From: DATKDP01 sp035546335
GTDB taxonomy: Bacteria > Acidobacteriota > Thermoanaerobaculia > Gp7-AA8
Direction: 5' to 3'
Assembly (NCBI GenBank): GCA_035546335.1
Contig: DATKDP010000149.1
Span: 34,321-98,320 of the forward strand
Length of the DNA: 64,000 nt
The translations under genes were made by a program, and so were the position numbers. The stretch's first letter is position 1. Every line of letters starts with the position of its first letter. Below the pieces are notes generated by a model. The model ran no database searches and was not told where the DNA came from. It was given only the letters and a program-made list of their open reading frames with translations. Below are positions 32,180 through 38,782 of this stretch, one piece after another.

Positions 32180-33784
32180 ATGACCCGATCCCTGACAGCA
32201 TCCCGCCACGTATTGTGCGGTACCGCATTCCTGTTCCTGGTGTGTCTTCCAATCGATGGGTACTGTCAGTACGTCGAGCGCATCGATGTGTCGATCGCCA
32301 ACATCGATGTCGTCGTCACGGACCGTGGTGGCAGGCCGGTACGCGGACTGACCAAAGACGATTTCGAGGTATTCGAGAGTGGCAGGTTACAGACAATCAC
32401 GAACTTTGCGCTGATCGAGGCAGCGGCTGAGCCGCCATCAGCCGTCGCAGGGAGTACGGCACCACAGGGCATGCCGGCGACGCAACGCCCGCGCCTGATC
32501 GTTCTGTTCGTCGACATCGATGACATCGATCCGCTCCGGCGCAAACAGTTCTTCGACGGCGTGCGACGCTTCGTACACGCGACGCTGCGCAAAAATGATT
32601 TCATGACGGTCCTCTCATGGAACCATAGGGTCCGGATCGTCGCGGAACCAACATCGGACGGCGAGCACATCGACCGCATCATCGATGCTTTTGCTGCACC
32701 GTATGGTTTCAGGGAGGGGGCGGCTGCCCGGGAAGCGGGGGAGCTGCGAGTGGAACAGGCGGGACGGGACGCTCGGGTCGCCCGCGCGAGCGGCCTGGAA
32801 ATTGCCTCGGACCCGGCAAGCGAGGCGTCATTCATGGAGTGGGTGATCGGCGAGGAGCGATGCGCAAACATCAGGAGAAAGGCGATGGAGCTGCGGACCG
32901 TCGTTGCGTCTCTGGCCCGCATTGACATGCAAAAGGCCGTGATCTTCGCCAGCGACGACATGGCGCTCATGCCGACCGGAACCTGCGATACGAGCATCGA
33001 GCAGGATGCCCTCGCGGCGACTGCCAACGCGTACGGAGTCACCATTCATGCGTTTCATCCGCCAGGGGCCCGTGATCGTATCATCGGGCCCGAGCGCGGG
33101 GGCTTTCTCCCAGGGGCGAACGCTCGTTCATTTTTCGAAGAAGCGAGCGGGTTGGCTCGTCTCGCACGAAAGACGGGCGGCCTGATGGGAGCCGGGCCTC
33201 AGGAAAGCGCACAACTGCTCGAGCAGGTGGCAGGAGGGCTCGACACCTATTACTCGATCGGGTACCGCATGAGTCCGGGAAACGAGGACAGGTTGCGTAG
33301 TGTGAAGGTCAGGACGAAGAATCGCAGCTATCGTGTGCGCGCCCGGCAGTCGGTCGTCCGGCTCTCCGAAACGACCAGGATTCGCGATCAGGTGACGACG
33401 AATCTCTACCTCCCCGAACCGAGCGAGCAGCAGACTCCTTTCTTTGACGCGAGAATCAGCAGCATCACGCGCGACGGCCGCTTTCGTCTCGTGCATGTCG
33501 AGCTCGAGATACGCGCCCGGGATCTCGCATTTCTTCCCGTACACGAGGGGAAACGAAGCGGCTCGTTCTCGGTCTTCGTCGCTGCAGGACGAGAGGTGGG
33601 CGACGCGAGTCAGGTTCGGGAGATGAAGCAGGAGCTCGAGTTGACCGCGAGCTCGCCCGACGAGGTGGTGACGTATTCGTTCGCCACCCGAATCCGTCCC
33701 GATTCGCGGCGCCTCTCGATTGCGGTTCGCGACAATGTCTCCGGCAGCATTGCGACCAGACTCGTGTCGCTGAGCACGAGGTAG
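32180..33784 (+). CDS. Exported VWFA-related protein (acidobacterial type)
   Basis: 534 residues. A signal peptide (HVLCGTAFLFLVCLPIDGYC) is followed by the segment VERIDVSIANIDVVVTDRGG and VRGLTKDDFEVFESGR, the hallmark opening of the VWFA-related domain (TIGR03436-like) expanded in Acidobacteriota. A von Willebrand A fold follows (LIVLFVDIDDIDPLRRKQFF, later KAVIFASDDMALM). The MIDAS motif D-x-S-x-S is not intact: it reads D-I-D-D-I-D, so metal-dependent adhesion may be altered. YYSIGYRMSPGNEDRLRSVKV near residue 365 is typical of the family C-terminus. Codon choice is less GC-biased than its neighbours. Function unknown. Confidence 0.85.
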   Translation: MTRSLTASRHVLCGTAFLFLVCLPIDGYCQYVERIDVSIANIDVVVTDRGGRPVRGLTKDDFEVFESGRLQTITNFALIEAAAEPPSAVAGSTAPQGMPATQRPRLIVLFVDIDDIDPLRRKQFFDGVRRFVHATLRKNDFMTVLSWNHRVRIVAEPTSDGEHIDRIIDAFAAPYGFREGAAAREAGELRVEQAGRDARVARASGLEIASDPASEASFMEWVIGEERCANIRRKAMELRTVVASLARIDMQKAVIFASDDMALMPTGTCDTSIEQDALAATANAYGVTIHAFHPPGARDRIIGPERGGFLPGANARSFFEEASGLARLARKTGGLMGAGPQESAQLLEQVAGGLDTYYSIGYRMSPGNEDRLRSVKVRTKNRSYRVRARQSVVRLSETTRIRDQVTTNLYLPEPSEQQTPFFDARISSITRDGRFRLVHVELEIRARDLAFLPVHEGKRSGSFSVFVAAGREVGDASQVREMKQELELTASSPDEVVTYSFATRIRPDSRRLSIAVRDNVSGSIATRLVSLSTR

Positions 33785-33826
33785 CACTCGTAGCGACCTT
33801 GCTCCTCGCGCAAGACCGTCCGATTC

Positions 33827-33857
33827 TCGTAGGGGCGAAGCATTGGCGCGAGGGCGC
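33827..33857. repeat. Half-element of the ~85-bp family
   Basis: TCGTAGGGGCGAAGCATTGG is followed by CGCGAGGG; only one end is present. A TGTCATCCCGAGC stretch follows. Confidence 0.65.
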
Positions 33858-34108
33858 TGTCATCCCGAGCCTTTTCACAGCGTGCGCGCTGAACCTGAGG
33901 GAAGAAACTGGGTTCCTCGTTCCTGAGCTTGGCCATGATCAGAAATTGAGAGGCAAGGCGAGGCTATGAACTCGCAAAAAAGCCGCATAAACACAGGGAG
34001 TTTCTTGGAAGCGGGTGGGCGGGTGGGGAGGCGAGGGATCTCCACGCTGGTCCAATGAAGCTCACCCGCGAAGCCGCGACGCCCGCGTGAGCGTTAGGTC
34101 GGAGCATG

Positions 34109-34196
34109 CCAAGCACCCGGACGAAGCTATTGCGCTGCGTGACGGTATGACAAGCCCGCTAATCTGTCCCTCGCGCAAATGCTTCGTCCCTACGAG
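34109..34196 (+). repeat. ~85-bp dispersed inverted-repeat element
   Basis: CAAGCACCCGGACGAAGC ... GCTTCGTCCCTACGAG. It closely matches the reverse complement of 15094-15179 over both ~30-bp ends. It is the best-preserved copy outside the 2.3-4.2 kb nest. Confidence 0.85.
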
Positions 34197-34237
34197 TGCA
34201 TGATGACTCACGCTGGCGGAGTGCGTCGCTCATCGCT

Positions 34238-34279
34238 CGCCTCTCACCCCTCGCCCCTCGTCTCTCGCCCCTCACTGCC
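34238..34279. repeat. Heptanucleotide array (TCGCCCC-type)
   Basis: Units TCGCCTC, TCACCCC, TCGCCCC, TCGTCTC, TCGCCCC, TCACTGC. The array runs into the stop codon of the DUF4097 gene at 34272. Confidence 0.8.
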
Positions 34280-35252
34280 GCTCGATGCTGATTCCGCCAC
34301 CTGATGTCCGGAGCACGACTCTCGGGCCGCCGCCGTTGACGGCACCCTGCAGCAGATTCTTTCGCAGCTCGCCCTGAACGGTGACGGGAACGTTGCTTGT
34401 CACCCTTCCGCCGCTGGTTTTCGCATCGAGGTCGAATCGAGCAGTCCCCGGAACGGCGAGGCGGATCGAGCCGCCGCTGGTCGCGAGACTCCAGCTCTCG
34501 CGCGGTGCCGTCGTCATGCGCGCCGTGATCGAGCCTCCTGATGTCTTCGCGTCGAGCCGGCCGCCTCCGGCGTCGATCGAGATCGATCCTCCGGAAGTCT
34601 TGGCCACGATGTCAGCTCCCGAGCGCACGATCGCAATATTCCCCCCGGAGGTTCGCGCTTCCACCGCACCGCCGGCCTCGCCGATCCTGATGCTGCCGCC
34701 GGAGGTCGTCGCCGTGACGCTGCCCGAGCTCTTGTCGACGCGGATTGTGCCTCCCGACGTTCTCGCCGAGACGTCACCGCGCACCGCGCCGGCGTGAATG
34801 CTTCCTCCCGAGGTTCGGGCGTCGACGGCGCCGGTGAGCGAGGAGACGGTGATCGACCCACCCGACGTTTTCAGATCGACGTTGAATTGCTCGGGAACGG
34901 TGACGACGTATTTCACCTTGAGGCGGCCCGCGTCGAGCCACCCGAGAGAGCCACGATCGTATTCTCCTCGCACCTCGACCTCATTGCCTCGCTGTCTCAT
35001 GTCGACCTCGAATCGATCGAGATCGCTGCGTCCCCGCGTCTCCCTCTGCACCTCGACATCGACGCGGCTCTGCGCTCCGGACCGAATTTCGATCGATCCG
35101 AGATCGCTGTCGATGGTCAGCCGCCCACCGGGCGAGACATTGAAGCTCTTGCGGATCGGAGGATGTGTTTCGGCGATCGCGGTATGGGCGATCGCCAGGA
35201 TGAAAAGAACCGTGGTGATGAAGGATCGGACGGCGATTCTGCGTGGTGGCAT
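34272..35252 (-). CDS. Exported DUF4097 protein with TSGG beta-solenoid repeats
   Basis: 326 residues from the ATG at 35252, chosen because AAGGAGGT sits just upstream; the frame stays open to 35426 but without such support. A signal peptide (FITTVLFILAIAHTAIA) precedes ~115 residues and then about nine repeats of ~19 residues each centred on A-R/K-T-S-G-G-S/T/N-I (DARTSGGSIHAG, SARTSGGTIRVD, TATTSGGSIRIG and so on). One repeat would make one turn of a right-handed beta-solenoid. It is expected outside the inner membrane. Binding partner unknown. A purine-permease pseudogene lies upstream on the same strand. Confidence 0.8.
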   Translation of the reverse strand: MPPRRIAVRSFITTVLFILAIAHTAIAETHPPIRKSFNVSPGGRLTIDSDLGSIEIRSGAQSRVDVEVQRETRGRSDLDRFEVDMRQRGNEVEVRGEYDRGSLGWLDAGRLKVKYVVTVPEQFNVDLKTSGGSITVSSLTGAVDARTSGGSIHAGAVRGDVSARTSGGTIRVDKSSGSVTATTSGGSIRIGEAGGAVEARTSGGNIAIVRSGADIVAKTSGGSISIDAGGGRLDAKTSGGSITARMTTAPRESWSLATSGGSIRLAVPGTARFDLDAKTSGGRVTSNVPVTVQGELRKNLLQGAVNGGGPRVVLRTSGGGISIERQ

Positions 35253-35359
35253 GGGACCTCCTTCGAGCGCGAGCTGCTCGCGGCATGGTTGTTGATCTCT
35301 TTTCCCTGATACGTCGGGCGTCGCCGGATGTTTCTCCCCCGGGCGATTGCCGCTCGCTC

Positions 35360-35700
35360 CGGCGTGACCGAGATCAGGATGAAGAGAACGCCGGTCCAGA
35401 AGACCGTTCCGAGCGCGGTCTCCCACGGGACCTTCCGCGTCAGGATGATGGTGAAGGTGAAGAACGCATTCAGTCCCATTCCCGGCGCGACGGCGAAGGG
35501 ATCTTCGCGTAGAGATCCATCAGCAACGTCATCAGAAACGAGATCAAAACGGTCGCGGTCAGCACACCGGAAAAGGACATTCCCGTGCCCGGAGTCGAGA
35601 GCATCGAAGGATTCACGACGACGATGTAGGCCATCGTGAAGAAGGTCGTCACCCCCGCGATGGCCTCGGTGCGAAGATGCCTCCTCGTCATGGCGTGCAT
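35360..35700 (-). pseudogene. NCS2-family purine permease remnant (frameshifted and truncated)
   Basis: The first frame (start 35700) reads LRTEAIAGVTTFFTMAYIVVV and MDLYAKIP, the diagnostic N-terminus of the AzgA/PbuG adenine-guanine-hypoxanthine permeases. A one-base deletion near 35499 moves homology to the next frame: FAVAPGMGLNAFFTFTIILT, then WETALGTVFWTGVLFILISVTP. After that homology stops, so only ~115 of an expected ~440 residues remain. It cannot make a functional transporter. It is a relic of purine uptake. Confidence 0.85.
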
Positions 35701-35815
35701 TGTAATGTGCCGCCATCGCCGGCTCGACGGAGAGGGTCGGGCCGTTATCGCCTCGCCGGGCCTTTGGGGTCCACCGCGACGGCGACTCGACGATCAGATA
35801 TCATGATCGGGGTTC

Positions 35816-36067
35816 ATGATGATGACGGAAGACCAACTTCTCGAGCGGATCACCATCAACCCCGAGATTTTCGGTGGCAAACCGATCATCCGGGGGCGAC
35901 GCCTGGCTGTCGAGCATGTGTTGTCGATGCTCGCCGCAGGTGATACGCCAGAGACGATTCTGGCTGGATATCCCTGGCTCGAGAGAGAGGACATCCGGGC
36001 CTGCCTGGCCTACGCGAAACGTCTCGTGGCGCACGAGCGCGTCGAACCTGCGCTGGAAGCGGGATGA
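35816..36067 (+). CDS. DUF433 antitoxin-like protein
   Basis: 83 residues. ITINPEIFGGKPIIRGRRLAVEHVLSMLAAGDTPETIL, followed by YPWLEREDIRACLAYA, is the full DUF433 signature: a VapB-like helix-turn-helix protein usually paired with a PIN-like DUF5615 toxin. Three consecutive ATG codons make the exact start uncertain. The gene ends four bases after a downstream ATG that begins like a DUF5615 toxin but is broken. Confidence 0.88.
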   Translation: MMMTEDQLLERITINPEIFGGKPIIRGRRLAVEHVLSMLAAGDTPETILAGYPWLEREDIRACLAYAKRLVAHERVEPALEAG

Positions 36068-36204
36068 GGCTGCTGCTGGATGCGTCTCCCTTCAACCGTT
36101 CCAGCCTGTGGCCGGACACCCATTCGATACCGCCTCGTCACAGCTGGCATGGCAGGGATTTTCGCCTTTGTTGGCCGGCTCCCGCACGGATCCGACTCGA
36201 GTGA
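36064..36204 (+). pseudogene. Truncated DUF5615-like toxin remnant
   Basis: The ORF overlaps the antitoxin stop and begins MRLLLDA, matching the DUF5615 (PIN-like) N-terminus with its first catalytic Asp. It then diverges into unrelated sequence and stops after 46 codons. No continuation of the toxin is found in the other frames. It is most simply a toxin lost by deletion. Confidence 0.55.
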
Positions 36205-36270
36205 CGAAGCTGAAAAGCCCTCGAACGTCCTGTGCTCTGACCCAACGTCAGTCCGGGGTCGTCCCGCCGC

Positions 36271-36312
36271 CTCTCGCCCCTCGTCTCTTGCCTCTCGCCT
36301 CTCGCCCGTCGC
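36271..36312. repeat. Heptanucleotide array (CTCTCGC-type)
   Basis: Six 7-bp units: CTCTCGC, CCCTCGT, CTCTTGC, CTCTCGC, CTCTCGC, CCGTCGC. The array ends three bases before the araC-type stop codon at 36315. Confidence 0.8.
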
Positions 36313-36314
36313 CG

Positions 36315-37097
36315 TTAGCAAAGGATCCGCCGAAGCTCCCCCGGTGTCATTCCCGTCACCGACCGGAACGACCGGGTGAGATGCGCCTGGTCGCTGAAGC
36401 CCGTTCGAAGAGCGATCGATGCGAGCGACTCGTCGCTCGACATGAGGCCCACGGCCTGCTCGACTCGCCGGTGACGAACGAGATCGGAGAGCGTCATTCC
36501 CGTTTCGCGCCTCACCACCCGGGCGAGATGAACCGGATGGACGCCGGCGGAATGTGCGAGCTCGCCGGTCGCCGGAGGCGATCTGAATTCTTCGCGGAGA
36601 CGCTCGAGCACCCTCGCGAGCCAGTGCGGCGCGCCGCCCGCGATCGGCGTCTCGTCGACCGCAGCCAGAAGCGCGAGCGCGATCGACTCCTGCGCGAAAG
36701 GGTCGTCACCGCGAAGGAGCTGCAGAGCGAGCCAACCCGCCCGCTTCGGCAGCGCCGTGGGATGCCCCGAGCGCAGCTTCTCGGAAACTCCTTCGAGCCG
36801 GACAAACTGCTCCTCCGCTTCGATCAAAAGAAAGCGCGCCCCACGAGGACCGATCTCGTCGAGATGCGCTGTACCGGGAGGGTGATAGACGATGGTCAGC
36901 GGATCGTACTCGATCGACCGGCGCCCTGATTCCTCGCGATAACCGCCCTGGAGCACCATGCTGAAGTACGGCTGCTCGTGGACGTGCAGGGGGAGGCGCC
37001 GGCCGCATCGATGATCGAGACGCGAGACGGTGATGCCCGCCGCTTCGCGACGGGCGCTCGACTCGCCGTAGAACTGCCCTGCGGAGAGGATGCTCAC
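36315..37097 (-). CDS. AraC-family transcriptional regulator
   Basis: 260 residues from a GTG start. The N-terminal cupin-like sensor (PLHVHEQPYFSMVLQGGY, YHPPGTAHLDEI) is followed by two C-terminal helix-turn-helix motifs (SAGVHPVHLARVVRRETGMTLSDLVRHRR and SIALRTGFSDQAHLTRSFRSVTGMTP). It lies 42 bp downstream of a DJ-1/PfpI protein on the same strand and may be co-transcribed with it. The small-molecule signal is unknown. Confidence 0.92.
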   Translation of the reverse strand: MSILSAGQFYGESSARREAAGITVSRLDHRCGRRLPLHVHEQPYFSMVLQGGYREESGRRSIEYDPLTIVYHPPGTAHLDEIGPRGARFLLIEAEEQFVRLEGVSEKLRSGHPTALPKRAGWLALQLLRGDDPFAQESIALALLAAVDETPIAGGAPHWLARVLERLREEFRSPPATGELAHSAGVHPVHLARVVRRETGMTLSDLVRHRRVEQAVGLMSSDESLASIALRTGFSDQAHLTRSFRSVTGMTPGELRRILC

Positions 37098-37139
37098 CGA
37101 CTCATTCTACGCCGCGACGCCGGTATCGTCGGTGCAGAC

Positions 37140-37856
37140 TCATTCCGACGCGACGCGCTTAGCAATCACGACATCTCCCCTCTTCCAGCCGTCCGACTCG
37201 TACTCCATGTACTCGGCGGTCTTCGCCGCAACCGCCTCGCCGAAGTATCGCGAAACGACGTGAAGCGCCAGATCGATCCCCGAAGTGAGCCCGCCGGCGC
37301 TGGCGATGACCTCGTTCGCTTCGACGAAGCGGCGCCCTCGCACCAGCTCGACCTTCGGATGACTCTTCTCGAATCGGTCGAAGAAGTCGTGATGGGTCGT
37401 CGCCCGTTTTCCATCGAGAAGTCCCGCATCGGCGAGCTTGAAGGCGCCGGTGCATACGCTCATCAGCACGTCGACTTCCGGAGCGACCTTTCGCAGCCAG
37501 GCGGCGAGATCCTTCGAACCGCGCTGCGCACCGACGACCACGACGTCGGGCATGGGCGCGTCGGCGAAGGTGTAATCGGGAACGACCTTCATTCCGCCAC
37601 TCGTCCGGATCGGCTCGCGGGCCTGGGAGACGGTGTAGAGCGAGAACGGCATCTGATCATCCATCGAGGTGCCGCGCGACGGAACGTGAACGTCCTGAAA
37701 GACCTCCCAGGGTCCGGCGAAGTCGATCATCGTCGCCCCCTCGGTGAGCACGAACGCGACCTTGATCTTTCCCTTCGCGGGCGCCTTCAGATTGGAGGCG
37801 GAAAGCGCCGGGAACGCCAGCAGAATCGCGGTGAACAGGAGCATGAGTGTTTTCAT
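37140..37856 (-). CDS. Exported DJ-1/PfpI-family protein
   Basis: 238 residues. A signal peptide (LMLLFTAILLAFPALSA) is followed by a class-I glutamine-amidotransferase-like fold: VAFVLTEGATMIDFAGPWEVF, PDVVVVGAQ, and the nucleophile elbow VLMSVCTGAFKLADAGLLDGKRATTHH. The Asp/Glu-Cys-His arrangement resembles isocyanide hydratase and the sensor half of GATase1-AraC regulators. The family includes glyoxalases, hydratases and amidases. The export signal is unusual for this family. SD GGAGG precedes the ATG. Confidence 0.85.
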   Translation of the reverse strand: MKTLMLLFTAILLAFPALSASNLKAPAKGKIKVAFVLTEGATMIDFAGPWEVFQDVHVPSRGTSMDDQMPFSLYTVSQAREPIRTSGGMKVVPDYTFADAPMPDVVVVGAQRGSKDLAAWLRKVAPEVDVLMSVCTGAFKLADAGLLDGKRATTHHDFFDRFEKSHPKVELVRGRRFVEANEVIASAGGLTSGIDLALHVVSRYFGEAVAAKTAEYMEYESDGWKRGDVVIAKRVASE

Positions 37857-37988
37857 CGTTTCCTCCGTGACTTCGTGATGGGCTCAATTTCCGCTCTTCC
37901 GGCTCCTTTTTCTTGAACCGACGAAACATGCCGGTTACGGAACGGTCGCAGGGCGAGAGTGCCGGGCGAGTGGCTCGAGAGCGTCAAC

Positions 37989-38092
37989 GGGGAGAGCGGG
38001 CGTCCCGCGCCCGCCCTGGGTGGATGGGCTCGCGGCGGCCACGCCGAGAATGTCACAGTCTTGCAAGCAGCCGGGCGAAGCGATTGCCCGGC
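37989..38092. repeat. Dispersed repeat (partner of 15204-15298) plus half-element
   Basis: It shares GGGGAGAGCGGGCGTCCCGC and AATGTCACAGTCT-GCAAGCA with 15204-15298. It then enters CCGGGCGAAGCGATTGCCC, one end of the ~85-bp family; the second end is absent. Confidence 0.75.
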
Positions 38093-38180
38093 AGGGGTGC
38101 CGGGACGAAATGTGACAGCGCTCGCCCCTTTCCTGGCAGCCCTGCCGGGCTGCCGCTGACGTCGCGCTGCGCGTCCCGTT

Positions 38181-38215
38181 CCGGTGGTGGCGCTACGCGC
38201 TCACCACCGGCTGTG
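38181..38215. repeat. Palindromic repeat CCGGTGGTG...CACCACCGG
   Basis: Nearly identical to 20038-20072 (one change in the loop), including the trailing CTGTG. Confidence 0.8.
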
Positions 38216-38316
38216 ATCCAGGCATCCTTTCAGGATGCAATCCTGTGCGGCCGCGAAAGCGTCCCTTTTCACATCAGCCGAATCGTGGAGCTACGGTTCT
38301 GCTTCAGCATCAGGGG

Positions 38317-38346
38317 TTGACATCAACGCTACTACTTAAGTAGTAT
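38317..38346 (+). promoter_or_regulatory. blaI promoter with overlapping BlaI-type operator
   Basis: TTGACA (38317-38322), an 18-nt spacer and TAGTAT (38341-38346). The perfect 16-bp palindrome TACTACTTAAGTAGTA (38330-38345) fills the spacer and -10. It has the TACTAC...GTAGTA half-sites expected for BlaI/MecI repressors. This predicts direct autorepression of blaI-blaR1, with transcription starting about 20 nt before the blaI start codon. Confidence 0.8.
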
Positions 38347-38371
38347 TGTCAACGACGGAGTTAGGAGAACT

Positions 38372-38782
38372 ATGGGGACCAGAAAACAATCGGTCAGGCT
38401 CAGCAGGTTCGAGCTGGAGATCATGGAGATCCTCTGGGATCTTCGCGAGGCTTCGGTGCGCGAGGTCCAGGACGCGATCCATGAACGAAAGCGGCCGGCG
38501 TACACCACGGTCCAGACGATCTTCGCGCGACTCGAAGAGAAGAAGGCCGTCCACCGCACGCGCAAGATCGGGAATGCCTTTCTCTTCCAGCCGCTGGTCA
38601 CGCGGAAGTCGGTCTACAGGCGCATCATCGACGAGCTGCTCGAGCTCTTCGGCGGGTCGGCGGAGCCCGTGGTGGCGCACCTGGTCGAGACGGGAAAGTT
38701 GACCCTGGAGGACCTCAAGGCGCTGGAACAGAAGCGCAGCAGTCCGGCAAAGGAATCGGACAAAAGAGGAGGAAGACGGTGA
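38372..38782 (+). CDS. blaI: BlaI/MecI-family repressor
   Basis: 136 residues. The winged helix includes LSRFELEIMEILWDLREASVREVQDAI and YTTVQTIFARLEEKKAVHR, followed by the dimerisation helices. The family represses its own operon until cleaved by the partner protease. TAGGAGAAC is a good ribosome-binding site. The stop overlaps the GTG start of the blaR1-type gene. The C-terminal tail is Lys/Arg-rich. Confidence 0.95.
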   Translation: MGTRKQSVRLSRFELEIMEILWDLREASVREVQDAIHERKRPAYTTVQTIFARLEEKKAVHRTRKIGNAFLFQPLVTRKSVYRRIIDELLELFGGSAEPVVAHLVETGKLTLEDLKALEQKRSSPAKESDKRGGRR

